Source: DATARH01 sp963712835 (GTDB taxonomy: Bacteria > Pseudomonadota > Alphaproteobacteria > ATCC43930 > CGMCC-115725). Taken from it: a stretch of 64,000 nt of DNA. How positions within the stretch are numbered: position 1 is the first letter of the stretch; each line of letters starts with the position of its first letter. The translations under genes were made by a program, and so were the position numbers. The notes under the pieces were generated by a model. It saw nothing but the letters and a program-made list of their open reading frames with translations. It did not search any database and had not been told where the DNA came from. The stretch covers positions 372,001 through 436,000 of the forward strand of contig CAVQJJ010000002.1 of the NCBI GenBank assembly GCA_963712835.1, read 5' to 3'. Positions 1-8,241 of this stretch are shown piece by piece.

Positions 1-129
1 TCATTAGTAGGACTGGCTCGCCGTCTTCCAGGTAAGAATTTCTACCAGTCAGAGTCGTCAAAAGCCGTTCCCTGCCAATCGACGCGATCCCCCGATATTC
101 GCGTCGCTTTCAACGGATGGAGTGTCATT

Positions 130-996
130 ATGCGCATCTTGCTGGTCGAGGATAATGCCACTACCACCGCCATAATCGAGCGGGTACTGCATCAGGAGAA
201 TTTCGTCGTCGACACGACCGATCTTGGTGAAGATGGGTTGGAGATCGGCAAGCTCTACGCCTACGACCTGATCATTCTTGACCTGATGCTGCCGGACATC
301 GACGGCTATGAGGTTCTCCGCCGCCTACGCGCGGCGCGGGTACGAACGCCGGTCCTGATCCTTTCGGGCCAGGTCGAGGTCGATGAGAAGATCAAGGGGC
401 TCGGTTTCGGTGCTGACGATTTCATGACAAAGCCGTTCGACATGCGGGAAATGACTGCCCGCATTCGAGCAATTGTTCGGCGTTCCCTGGGGCACCCGGT
501 ATCAACCGTCTGCACCGGTCGCCTGGTCGTCAACCTCGACGGTCAGTTCGCCAGTATCGACGATCAGACATTGCATCTGACGGCCAAGGAATACGCGATC
601 CTTGAGCTGCTCAGCATGCGCAAGGGTACAACGCTAAGCAAGGAAGTGTTTCTCAGTCACCTCTACGGCGGGATGGATGAGCCGGAACTCAAGATTATCG
701 ATGTCTTTATTTGCAAATTACGGAAAAAACTCAGAGAGGCTACCGGTGGTCAACACTACATCGAGACCGTTTGGGGCCGCGGTTACGTTTTCCGCGACCC
801 GCCGGAAGCTGATATCCGGCAAATAAGTGTGTCTAGAGCACAAGACCGACCTCCGGAAAATCCGATCTTTGACCACCGCGATAACCTTCCCTGCGGCGTC
901 GCAACGGTGAACACCCGAGTGACGGCTTCCCGGCTCCCGAGACCTTGGGCCAAAGCCTCGACAATGGCTGGGAAAGGGGCATTTTCGGTCGATTGA
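130..996 (+). CDS. CtrA-like OmpR/PhoB-family response regulator (paralogue with C-terminal extension)
   Basis: Two-component DNA-binding response regulator. The receiver domain (about 1-115) has the acidic pocket at E7/D8, the phospho-acceptor D51 and the TKPF lysine loop. The winged-helix domain (about 125-220) carries segments nearly identical to CtrA, such as RKGTTL, YGGMDEPELK and FICKLRKKL, so DNA specificity should be CtrA-like. CtrA proteins are about 230 residues and end soon after the VLRDP motif; here about 60 extra low-complexity residues follow FRDPP. The receiver is clearly more diverged from textbook CtrA than the DNA-binding domain. This suggests a paralogue rather than the essential copy, but the rest of the genome is not visible. 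The start is set by GGAG at 119-122, seven bases before the ATG. No histidine kinase lies nearby, so the upstream phosphorelay is unknown. Confidence 0.88.
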   Translation: MRILLVEDNATTTAIIERVLHQENFVVDTTDLGEDGLEIGKLYAYDLIILDLMLPDIDGYEVLRRLRAARVRTPVLILSGQVEVDEKIKGLGFGADDFMTKPFDMREMTARIRAIVRRSLGHPVSTVCTGRLVVNLDGQFASIDDQTLHLTAKEYAILELLSMRKGTTLSKEVFLSHLYGGMDEPELKIIDVFICKLRKKLREATGGQHYIETVWGRGYVFRDPPEADIRQISVSRAQDRPPENPIFDHRDNLPCGVATVNTRVTASRLPRPWAKASTMAGKGAFSVD

Positions 997-1064
997 GGGA
1001 TCACTGGACGATGTCGGCTTGGTGCCGAGAGTAGGACCTTCGCTCATAAAATTCCGCTCTCGGC

Positions 1065-1079
1065 GCCCTTGCGGGCTTT
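1065..1079 (+). terminator. weak hairpin plus short T-run after the CtrA-like gene
   Basis: GCCC-TTGC-GGGC is followed by TTTA just before the convergent soxR stop. The stem is only 4 bp, so this is a tentative terminator at best. Confidence 0.25.
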
Positions 1080-1080
1080 A

Positions 1081-1548
1081 TCAGTCCTCGTCGAAGTCGG
1101 ATGCCTTGTTCCCCAACAAGAAACGCGGCCCTGGGCCGGCGCGCGCGGCGCGGTCGTTCGGGTTGTAGAGGGCGCAGCGATCAAGCGACAAGCACCCGCA
1201 TCCGATACATCCGTCCAAAAGATCGTGCGTTCGCTGCAACATGGCGATCTTGGCCGCCAGAACGCCGCGCAATCGCGCGCCGATGACGCTCCAGTCCGCG
1301 CGGGTCGGCGGCTGGCCGAGCGGTAGGGTCGAGAGCTCGGCCTCGATTTCCGCAAGGGTCAACCCCAGCTGCTGCGCGATAAGCGCGAACGACAAGCGCC
1401 GAATGTCGGAGCGGGCGAACTGCCTTTGATTGCCAGAACCGCGGCTGGACTGGACCAAGCCGCGCGCTTCGTAGAAGCGGATCGCCGATACCGAAAGCCC
1501 GGTCCTTCGGGCCAATTCGCCGATCGACATCGCGGAAGGAGGTCTCAC
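1081..1548 (-). CDS. soxR: SoxR, redox-sensing MerR-family regulator
   Basis: MerR-family activator that senses oxidants or redox-cycling compounds through a [2Fe-2S] cluster. The N-terminal winged helix (about 8-75) includes the typical SAIRFYEARGL segment. The cluster ligands are exactly spaced as C-x2-C-x-C-x5-C at residues 114, 117, 119 and 125, which separates SoxR from other MerR proteins. At 155 residues it has the usual length. The GTG start at 1548 has GGAGG seven bases upstream; an internal ATG six codons later is less well supported. It is divergent from the VOC-fold gene at 1642, and a near-perfect SoxR box lies between them, so it probably controls that gene and perhaps itself. 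Confidence 0.95.
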   Translation of the reverse strand: MRPPSAMSIGELARRTGLSVSAIRFYEARGLVQSSRGSGNQRQFARSDIRRLSFALIAQQLGLTLAEIEAELSTLPLGQPPTRADWSVIGARLRGVLAAKIAMLQRTHDLLDGCIGCGCLSLDRCALYNPNDRAARAGPGPRFLLGNKASDFDED

Positions 1549-1570
1549 GTCGTGCCTCCGAAAAAATACC

Positions 1571-1601
1571 TTGACCTCAAGTTAGCTTAAGGTTCTAGAA
1601 A
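1571..1601 (+). promoter_or_regulatory. SoxR-type promoter with SoxR box
   Basis: TTGACC (1571-1576) is separated by 19 bases from TAGAAA (1596-1601). The over-long spacer holds CCTCAAGTTAGCTTAAGG (1575-1592), which differs from the classic SoxR 18-bp palindrome at two positions. A 19-base spacer with the dyad between -35 and -10 is the hallmark of MerR/SoxR-activated promoters. It points right, toward the VOC-fold gene. Confidence 0.85.
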
Positions 1602-1641
1602 CGACAACGGCAAGCGATCTCCGCTTGAACAGGAGAAGCAA

Positions 1642-2031
1642 ATGTCGGCACCTCGCATTGAACACGTGAACATCACGGTCGCGGACCCGGAGCGCACCTC
1701 GGCTCTGATGGAAGCGCTGTTCGACTGGCGCATCCGCTGGAGCGGTCCGGCGCAAAACGGCGGACTGACGATCCATGTCGGCTCTGACCAGCATTACGTC
1801 GCGCTGCACCGCCCCGGTAAGGCCGGTCAGGCCGCCGAAATCTTCGGCAAGGGGAGGCCGTTGAACCACATCGGGGTTCACGTCGACGATCTTGACGCCA
1901 CCGAGGCGCGGGTGATCGCCGCCGGGCTCAAGCCCTTCAGCCACGCCGATTACCAACCGGGCCGGCGCTTCTATTTTCTCGACCTGGACGGCATCGAATA
2001 TGAGGTCGTCAGCTACGCCAAGGCAGCCTAA
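1642..2031 (+). CDS. VOC-superfamily (glyoxalase/bleomycin-resistance fold) protein
   Basis: A 129-residue single-unit protein of two beta-alpha-beta-beta-beta modules. Metal-ligand candidates are H8 in IEHVNITV, H76 in LNHIGVHV and E121 in IEYEVV, placed as in glyoxalase I-type proteins. The family includes glyoxalases, dioxygenases and resistance proteins that sequester or modify small molecules; the substrate cannot be told from sequence. The ATG at 1642 follows AGGAG at 1630-1634. It sits directly downstream of the SoxR-box promoter. This suggests a role in handling redox-active or electrophilic compounds, which is an inference from context. Confidence 0.85.
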   Translation: MSAPRIEHVNITVADPERTSALMEALFDWRIRWSGPAQNGGLTIHVGSDQHYVALHRPGKAGQAAEIFGKGRPLNHIGVHVDDLDATEARVIAAGLKPFSHADYQPGRRFYFLDLDGIEYEVVSYAKAA

Positions 2032-2114
2032 CCGCTTCACGACGTACCATGTGGGCAGGGCGACGCTTGCGCCCTACCCGAGGCGGGTACCCCGGCGTGC
2101 CGCGGGTCGGGCTC

Positions 2115-3293
2115 TCAATGCGGTAGGGGAGGCAGGGCGGCGTCGGTGGAAAAGCGATAGACCGTCGTCGAGTGGAATTCCTGACCCGGCTTCAGCTCGG
2201 TGGTCGGGAAACTCGGCTTGTTCGGGCTGTCGGGGAAGTGCTGGGTCTCCAATGTGAAGCCGTCGGTTTGGCGCAAGGTCAGGCCCGCCGATCCGACGAT
2301 CGAGCCGTTGAGGCCGTTGCCGGTGTAAACCTGCACGCCCGGCTCGGTCGTCAGGCAATCGACCACCCGGCCGGTGCGCGGATCGTAGCCTCGCGCGGCG
2401 AATGTCGGGCCGCCGCCCGTGCTCTTGTTCAAGACCCAATTGTGGTCGTAGCCATGGCCATAGACCATCTGCTGAAAAGCGCTGTGCAGCCGGGCGCCGA
2501 TCGTCGTGAGCTGCCGGAAATCGAGGGGAGTACCCTCGACGGGTACGATCTCGCCCGTCGGGATCTGGTTGGAGTCGGTCGGGGTGTAGCGGTCGGCGTT
2601 GATCAGCAGCAACTGATTTTCCACCGAGCCGGAAGCGTTGCCCGCGAGGTTGAAGTAGGAGTGGTTGGTGAAGTTGACGACGGTGTCCTTGTCGGTGGTC
2701 GCGGTGTAATCGATCCGCAGAGCATTGTCGTCGGTCAGGGTGTAGACGACCTTGGTCGTCAACGTGCTGGGAAAGCCCTGGTCGCCGTCCTTGCTGACGT
2801 AAGTGAGGCTGGCCGCGGCCCCATCTTTGGCGTCGACCGGCGCCACCGTCCAGACCTGGTGATCGAGCGCATTGGGGCCGCCATGCAAAGTGTTGGGACC
2901 GTTATTGGCAATCAGATGATAAGTCTGCCCATCCAACGTGAACTGGGCGCCGCCGATGCGGTTCGCGTAACGCCCGGTGATCGCGCCAAAATGACCGAGC
3001 AGCGTCTCGTATTCCAGCAAGCCGCGCTGGCCCAGCACTATGTTGTCCGCGCGGCCGGTCCGGTCGGGCACATCGATCTCGGTGATGACGCCGCCATAGC
3101 TGATAAAGCGCACGCGCATGCCGTGGTCGTTTGACAGCGTGTAGATCTCGATCGCCTGACCGCCCTGCGTTTTGCCGTAAGGCGCGTGCTCCAACGTGCC
3201 GGCGGCGCTGGCCGGCTCTGCGGCAAGTAATCCCGTGAGGGCTGTTCCCAGTGCGATGGTACGCAGACCGACCGTTCCTGCCGCTTTCGTCAT
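2115..3293 (-). CDS. galM: aldose 1-epimerase, exported (GalM family)
   Basis: Mutarotase interconverting alpha and beta anomers of hexoses. The protein has a Sec signal peptide (about residues 1-29, ending AEPASA), so it acts in the periplasm, unlike cytoplasmic E. coli GalM. Family signatures are GRYANRI, HGGPNALDHQVW, the catalytic His in NHSYFNLAG and the catalytic Glu in TTEPGVQVYTGN. Its roughly 392 residues fit a GalM domain plus signal peptide. The ATG at 3293 is preferred over an upstream in-frame start because GGAGG lies just upstream and the signal peptide begins here. It is divergent from the MetE-like gene at 3491 and has no sugar-utilisation partner beside it. Confidence 0.93.
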   Translation of the reverse strand: MTKAAGTVGLRTIALGTALTGLLAAEPASAAGTLEHAPYGKTQGGQAIEIYTLSNDHGMRVRFISYGGVITEIDVPDRTGRADNIVLGQRGLLEYETLLGHFGAITGRYANRIGGAQFTLDGQTYHLIANNGPNTLHGGPNALDHQVWTVAPVDAKDGAAASLTYVSKDGDQGFPSTLTTKVVYTLTDDNALRIDYTATTDKDTVVNFTNHSYFNLAGNASGSVENQLLLINADRYTPTDSNQIPTGEIVPVEGTPLDFRQLTTIGARLHSAFQQMVYGHGYDHNWVLNKSTGGGPTFAARGYDPRTGRVVDCLTTEPGVQVYTGNGLNGSIVGSAGLTLRQTDGFTLETQHFPDSPNKPSFPTTELKPGQEFHSTTVYRFSTDAALPPLPH

Positions 3294-3490
3294 GAGGTTT
3301 CCTCCCTGATAGACGAACACACGTTTTTGTATGCCGATACCGAATCGAGCCGGCACTGTCAGCGGGCTCGTCAATCGTAGCGTCCCAGAATCCGCCGCAG
3401 GTGACTTGCTGTCCCTCTCGACAGCTTCGGGTCCGGAAGCGGAAACTCAAGCCGAGGCATTATCCAAACAATTCGTGACGGAGCCGAACG

Positions 3491-4675
3491 ATGAAGATCA
3501 GCACCGACCGCATCCTGACGACGCATGTCGGCAGCCTGCCGCGCCAGCCCGATGTCCTGGCGCAGGTCATGGCGCATGAGGTCGGCGAAACCGTGGACGA
3601 GGCCGCGTTCCAGGCGAAGCTCGCCCGCGCTGTATGCGACGTCGTTCGCCAGCAGGTCGCCGCCGGCATCGACAGCGTCTGCGATGGCGAACAGAGCAAG
3701 ATCAGCTACACCTTCTACGTTCGTCACCGCCTGTCGGGCATCGGCTCGGCGTCCGGCGTCGACCATTCGGCGCCGCCGCAAACCGCGGCGCATCGCGACA
3801 TCCTCGACCACCCCGATTTCATGGAGCGGCTGCGCGCGCAGCGCGGCGGCACGTCGTGGTTCGCCGCGGCGGCGGTGCCCTATTGCACCGGCCCGGTGAG
3901 CTACGAGAACCGCGCGCCGGTCGAGGCCGACATCGCCAACCTCAAAACAGCTGTCGCGGCCGAGAAGCCGGTCGAGGCGTTCATGAACGCCGCCTCGCCC
4001 GGTGTGCTGACCAAGTTTGTCCCCGACCGCTTTTATAAGGACGAGGAGAAGTACGTCGAAGCGCTCGCCGATGCGCTGAAGGAGGAATACGAGGCGATCC
4101 ACCAGGCCGGATTCATCCTGCAGATCGATGCGCCCGACCTCGGCTCGGCGCGGCATAACCAGTACCAGCACCTTTCCGACGACGAGTTCTTGAAGATCGC
4201 CGAGCGCAACATCGCGGCGGTCAATCACGCGACGCAGAACATCCCGCGCGACCGCATGCGGCTGCACATCTGCTGGGGCAATTACGAGGGGCCGCACACC
4301 CACGACATCCCGCTCGCCAAGGTGTTCGACGTGGCGAAGAAGGCGCGGCCGCAGGCGATCCTATTCGAGGCCGCGAATCCGCGCCACGCGCATGAATGGG
4401 AGGAGCTGCGCGACAAGAAGATTCCCGACGACATGATCCTGATGCCCGGCTGCATCAACTCGACGACCAATTTCGTCGAGCACCCGAAGCTCGTCGCCCA
4501 GCGGATTGAGAATTACGCGCGGCTCGTCGGCCGCGAGCGGGTCGTCGCCGGCACCGATTGCGGCTTCGCGACCTTTGCCGCGCAGCAGAATATGGTGGTG
4601 CCGTCGGTCGCCTGGGCCAAGCTCGCCGCGCTCGCCGAAGGCGCCAAGATCGCCAGCGAGCGGTTGTGGGGCTGA
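3491..4675 (+). CDS. cobalamin-independent methionine synthase-like methyltransferase (MetE C-domain family)
   Basis: A 394-residue stand-alone protein of the MetE C-terminal/UROD-like superfamily. It starts with the family motif TTHVGSLPR. Likely zinc ligands are the His and Cys of RLHICWGNYEG and the Cys of GTDCGFATF, matching the H-x-C and C positions of MetE. It lacks the N-terminal duplicated domain of full MetE, so it may use a different methyl donor or act on another thiol, as the epoxyalkane:CoM transferase relatives do. GGAG lies seven bases before the ATG. A convincing terminator follows at 4697. The exact substrate is unknown. Confidence 0.85.
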   Translation: MKISTDRILTTHVGSLPRQPDVLAQVMAHEVGETVDEAAFQAKLARAVCDVVRQQVAAGIDSVCDGEQSKISYTFYVRHRLSGIGSASGVDHSAPPQTAAHRDILDHPDFMERLRAQRGGTSWFAAAAVPYCTGPVSYENRAPVEADIANLKTAVAAEKPVEAFMNAASPGVLTKFVPDRFYKDEEKYVEALADALKEEYEAIHQAGFILQIDAPDLGSARHNQYQHLSDDEFLKIAERNIAAVNHATQNIPRDRMRLHICWGNYEGPHTHDIPLAKVFDVAKKARPQAILFEAANPRHAHEWEELRDKKIPDDMILMPGCINSTTNFVEHPKLVAQRIENYARLVGRERVVAGTDCGFATFAAQQNMVVPSVAWAKLAALAEGAKIASERLWG

Positions 4676-4696
4676 CGGGCCGGCATCGCCAGCTCC

Positions 4697-4742
4697 AACG
4701 TCCGCCGCGCGTGCCGACACTTTGGCGCGTCCGACGTTTTTT
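4697..4742 (+). terminator. intrinsic terminator after the MetE-like gene
   Basis: AACGTC at 4697 pairs with GACGTT at 4733, and an inner CGCGC pairs with GCGCG after a small internal loop. A run of six T residues follows. Confidence 0.65.
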
Positions 4743-4795
4743 ATGGCCGGCGGAACCGCTGATGAGCGTCCGTCGCACCAATGCCGACAGCCCGG

Positions 4796-5656
4796 CTACA
4801 CTGCCTCTGTAACCGCGATATTGTCGATCAGCCGCGTGCGGCCGAGCTGGGCCGCGGCGAGCAGGCGCGATGGCCGGCTCTTCGCCCCCGCAAGCGGCGC
4901 CAGCGTTTCGGCGTCGCGCAGCTCGAGATATTCGACGCGAAATCCGGTTGCGTTCAGTTCCGCAATCGCGCGCTGCAGGACGGGAGCGGCGGGCTTTCCC
5001 TGCGCGATCGCCGCGGCCGCCTCGCGCATGACCCGGTTGAGGGTCGGCGCGATCCGGCGCTCCTCGGGTGACAGGTAGACGTTGCGCGACGACAGCGCGA
5101 GCCCTTCCGGCTCGCGCACCGTCGGCACGCCGACGATCTCGACAGGCAGGTCGAGGTCGCGCGCCATGCGCCGTACCACCATTAGCTGCTGCCAGTCCTT
5201 TTCGCCAAAGAACGCGGCGTCGGGAGCGGCTTGGGTCAGCAACTTCGCGACGACGGTGGCGACCCCGTCGAAATGCCTCGGCCGGTGCGCGCCTTCGAGC
5301 GGCTCCGCCGGTCCCCCGAGACTGATCGTCGTCGTAAAACCGTCCGGATACATCTCGTCGACCGCCGGGATGTAAGCCAGGTCCGCGCCGGCCACTGTCA
5401 GCTTGGCGAGGTCGTCCGCCTCGGGGCGGGGATAGGCCGCGAAATCCTCGCGCGGACCGAATTGCTTGGGGTTCACGAAGATCGACACGACGGCGCGCCG
5501 GCATTGCGCCTGCGCCGCCGCGACGAGCGCCAGATGGCCGGCGTGCAGCGCGCCCATCGTCGGCACGAGGCCGATGCGCTCGCCGCGCGGCCGCCATTCC
5601 CCGATCTGTCGGCGTAGTTCGACGACCGAGCGCGCCACCACGATCTCGCCGCTCAT
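4796..5656 (-). CDS. panC: pantothenate synthetase
   Basis: ATP-dependent condensation of pantoate with beta-alanine, the last step of vitamin B5 synthesis, in the cytoplasm. At 286 residues it has normal length. Nucleotidyl-transferase motifs are in order: PTMGALHAGH (HIGH-type) near residue 32, the conserved FVNPKQFGPREDF segment, GEKDWQQLMV, and SSRNVYLSPEER near 190. No panB is adjacent. It is transcribed away from the pseudogene at 5762, with about 105 bases between them. Confidence 0.96.
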   Translation of the reverse strand: MSGEIVVARSVVELRRQIGEWRPRGERIGLVPTMGALHAGHLALVAAAQAQCRRAVVSIFVNPKQFGPREDFAAYPRPEADDLAKLTVAGADLAYIPAVDEMYPDGFTTTISLGGPAEPLEGAHRPRHFDGVATVVAKLLTQAAPDAAFFGEKDWQQLMVVRRMARDLDLPVEIVGVPTVREPEGLALSSRNVYLSPEERRIAPTLNRVMREAAAAIAQGKPAAPVLQRAIAELNATGFRVEYLELRDAETLAPLAGAKSRPSRLLAAAQLGRTRLIDNIAVTEAV

Positions 5657-5761
5657 CTCCGTTTGCCCCGTCGGTAGACGCGCGGGAAAGCCGTCTCGAA
5701 AGTCGGCTCAACCCACCGATCGCGCGCATCGCGCGCCGGCTGTTCAATCGGAGGGAACGAA

Positions 5762-6333
5762 ATGAACCGCCACAGCGTCATCGTCGGTATTTTGTCCTTT
5801 TTTGCCGCCGCGTCGATTGCCGATGGAGCATGGGCGGATGACGTGCGGCATTTCAGCTTCGCCTACGACCAGCCGCACACCACGGCCTATGGCGTCGCCG
5901 GCGACACCTTTGCCGCGAAGCTCGCGGAGCTCACCCACAACACGATGGTCATCGACCAGTTCCCCGGCGCCCAGCTCGGTCAGGAGCCCCAGGTGCTGCA
6001 AAAGCTGCGCACGGGCGATGTCAATTTCAGCATCACCTCGACTGCCAACTCGGCGACTTTGCAGCCCGAGGCCAGCGTCTTTTCGATCCACTTCGTATTC
6101 CGCTCCGAGGATCACCTGGTGAAGGCGCTGCAAGACCCCGCCGTCTCCAAGGCCTTCAAGGAGTTGATCAACGGCAAAGTCGAGGGCACGCGTGTCCTGG
6201 CGCTCGGCACCATGGGTTCCGCGATATGTACGGCAAGAAAGAGATCCATAATGTCGGCGATCTCAACAATGTGAAGCTGCGCGTCCAGGCGACCGCGACC
6301 GAAGACACGATGTTCCCCGCTTATGGTGCTTGA
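5762..6333 (+). pseudogene. TRAP transporter solute-binding protein (DctP family), frameshifted and truncated
   Basis: The first 150 or so residues read as a periplasmic DctP protein: a signal peptide ending in GAWA, then FAYDQPHTTAYG and the family segment LRTGDVNFSI. Near 6220 the frame is lost. In another frame the sequence continues with recognisable DctP text, including NVGDLNNVKLRVQATATE and ending PAYGA, before a stop at 6331. About half of a normal 330-residue DctP is therefore missing as well as the shift. No DctQ or DctM membrane genes are nearby. It is a decayed remnant; sequencing error alone cannot explain the missing 3' half. Confidence 0.85.
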
Positions 6334-6393
6334 CGGGCGAATGCGGCTCCCAGTATTCGACTAACTGATGAATTTATCCGAGGATTGTTAACA

Positions 6394-6762
6394 ATGCGGA
6401 CCTTGTTGATCGCGGCTGCCGCCATGATCGTCGCGACCGTTTCACCGGGTTTGGCCCAGGATGCCAAGCAGGACTTCAAGCTCGTCAACTCTACCGGCTA
6501 CGAACTGAAGGCGCTCTTCGTCTCGCCGTCAAAGGCCGACGATTGGGGCGACGATGTTCTTGGCCAGGACGTGCTGTCCGACAGCCAAGTCGTCAACGTG
6601 CATTTCAGCCCGAAAGTGCGCACCTGCAAATGGGACCTCAAGGTCACCTATAGCGACGACGATTCCAACGCGGTGTGGAACGATATCGACCTGTGCACGG
6701 TCGAGAAGATCACGATCCACTACGACCGCAAGAACGACGTGACGCGCGCGACCTTCGACTGA
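6394..6762 (+). CDS. small secreted protein of unknown function
   Basis: A 122-residue protein with a clear signal peptide (about 1-21, ending GLAQ) and a mature acidic domain of roughly 100 residues. The mature part contains VNSTGYELKALFVSPS, DDWGDDVLGQDVL, RTCKWDLKV and DIDLCTVEKI. The two Cys could form a disulfide. From memory this resembles a widespread family of small exported proteins that databases sometimes mislabel as argininosuccinate lyase; it has no lyase features. ATG at 6394 is preferred over an in-frame TTG at 6385 because GAGG (6380-6383) lies ten bases upstream of it. Function unknown. Confidence 0.75.
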   Translation: MRTLLIAAAAMIVATVSPGLAQDAKQDFKLVNSTGYELKALFVSPSKADDWGDDVLGQDVLSDSQVVNVHFSPKVRTCKWDLKVTYSDDDSNAVWNDIDLCTVEKITIHYDRKNDVTRATFD

Positions 6763-6765
6763 CGG

Positions 6766-8127
6766 TCACCGGCCGCCCAGCACGCGATCGACCATCGCCT
6801 GGGCGGCGCCGAGATAGTTCGCCGGGTCGGTCAGCGCCTTCAGTCTGACGGCGCCGAGCGGTCCGGCCACATCCGGCCGTTCTTTCAGCACGTCGTAAAG
6901 CGGCCGGTCGCTCTCGATCGCCGCGCGGCAGGCGTCGGTGACGAGGTGGTGCGCCTCGTTGCGTCCGATATGCGGCGCGAGGCCCATCATCACCGCCTCG
7001 GCGACGATGAGGCCGTGGGTCAAGCCGAGGTTCTTCTCCATGCCCTTGGCATCGACGATCAGCCCGCCGGTAACGAACACCGTCTGGCTCAGCGCTCCGG
7101 CGGCATAGCCGAAGGCCTCCGGCACCGCGATCCATTCGAGGTGCCAAGCCGCGGCGCTGCGTTCGAAGCTGTTGACCATCGCGTCGAGCGCGAGGCCCGC
7201 CTGCTGGCGCAGCGCTCGCGCGGCGGCGATGATGATGCCGCAGGAGATCGGGTTGCGCTTTTGCGGCATCGTCGACGACGAGCCGCGGCCCTCGGCGAAG
7301 GGCTCCGACGCCTCGCCGAACTCGGTCGCCGACATCAGCATCACGTCGTCCGCGATCTTCGCGAGGCTGCCGCCGACGAGCGCCAGGAACTGCACCGTCT
7401 CGGCGATCGTGTCGCGCGCGACATGCCAGGTGATCGCCGGCTCGCCGAGCCCCAATTCGCGCGCCAGCTCGCCGACCGTGGCGAGCGCTTCCGCACCGCT
7501 GCCGAGCGAGGCAAGGGTGCCGACCGCGCCGCCGAACTCGGCGACCAGCACCCGCTTCTTCAGCTCCGCGAGGCGCTCGGCATGGCGATCGAATGACGAC
7601 AGCCACACCGCCGCCTTGTAGCCGAAGGTGATCGGCAACGCCTGCTGGAAGAAGGTGCGGCCGGGCATCGGCGTGTCGCGATGCTTTTTGGCGACCGCCA
7701 CCAAGTGGTCGCGTAGCGTCGTGAGGTCGTCTTCGATGAGCTTCAGCCCGTCGCGGATTTGCAGCACCACGGCGCTGTCGACGATGTCTTGCGTCGTCGC
7801 GCCCCAATGCAGATAGCGCCCGCCCTCGCCGGCCTGCTCGGAGAGCTGGCGCACCAGCGGCAGGATCGGGAAGCCGACATTTTCCGTCTCGCGCTTGAGT
7901 CGCGCGAGATCGAGCGCCGCGCTGCCGGCGAGGATCGCGTCGGCCGCCTGGGTGATCGACGTGGCAGCCTCGGCAGGCACGATCCCGAGCCGCGCCTGCG
8001 CTCGCGCCAAAGCCGCCTCGACGGCGACGCAATTCCTGATGAACGCGAGGTCGCCGAACGCGTCGCGCATCTTTTCGGTGCCGAACATGTCGGCGAACAG
8101 CACCGATTGCAGCAGGCCGATGGTCAT
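6766..8127 (-). CDS. fumarase/aspartase-superfamily lyase, 3-carboxy-cis,cis-muconate cycloisomerase-like
   Basis: A lyase-superfamily enzyme of about 453 residues. The superfamily signature SSTMPQKRNPISC carries the flexible catalytic loop. Other supports are HWGATTQDIVDSA, a typical PcaB/PurB segment, and the long helical core. PcaB acts in the protocatechuate branch of aromatic catabolism, but no pca genes are adjacent. A related lyase such as adenylosuccinate lyase-like or another cycloisomerase cannot be excluded. The ATG at 8127 begins the conserved MTIGLLQS text; an upstream in-frame start would read through an intergenic repeat and is rejected. Confidence 0.82.
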   Translation of the reverse strand: MTIGLLQSVLFADMFGTEKMRDAFGDLAFIRNCVAVEAALARAQARLGIVPAEAATSITQAADAILAGSAALDLARLKRETENVGFPILPLVRQLSEQAGEGGRYLHWGATTQDIVDSAVVLQIRDGLKLIEDDLTTLRDHLVAVAKKHRDTPMPGRTFFQQALPITFGYKAAVWLSSFDRHAERLAELKKRVLVAEFGGAVGTLASLGSGAEALATVGELARELGLGEPAITWHVARDTIAETVQFLALVGGSLAKIADDVMLMSATEFGEASEPFAEGRGSSSTMPQKRNPISCGIIIAAARALRQQAGLALDAMVNSFERSAAAWHLEWIAVPEAFGYAAGALSQTVFVTGGLIVDAKGMEKNLGLTHGLIVAEAVMMGLAPHIGRNEAHHLVTDACRAAIESDRPLYDVLKERPDVAGPLGAVRLKALTDPANYLGAAQAMVDRVLGGR

Positions 8128-8157
8128 GACGGGACTCCCGAGTTCATTCACAAACAG

Positions 8158-8238
8158 GTCACCCCGGCGCAGGCCGGGGCCCATTTATCGATAGGCTCGA
8201 GCAATTGAAGCATAGGGTCCCGGCCTTCGCCGGGATGA
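8158..8238. repeat. dispersed palindromic repeat, family A, copy 1
   Basis: About 80 bp made of two GC-rich hairpin arms facing each other: CCCCGGC-GCAG-GCCGGGG followed by CCCAT on the left, and AGGGTCCCGGCCTTCGCCGG on the right. The reverse complement closely matches the element at 48464. It fills the gap between the lyase start and the bpt stop. Confidence 0.8.
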
Positions 8239-8241
8239 AGC

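Noticed and set aside
1020..1064. Long-loop hairpin (GGTGCCGAGAG with CTCTCGGCGCC)
   Set aside because: The loop is about 25 bases and there is no following T-run, so a terminator call is not supported; only the weaker short hairpin at 1065 is listed.
4455..5747. Long minus-strand open frame of 430 codons
   Set aside because: It is extremely Arg-rich and overlaps panC and the MetE-like gene in other frames; it is a high-GC shadow.
6385..6393. TTG start for the small secreted protein
   Set aside because: It adds three residues before the signal peptide; ATG 6394 with GAGG upstream is better.
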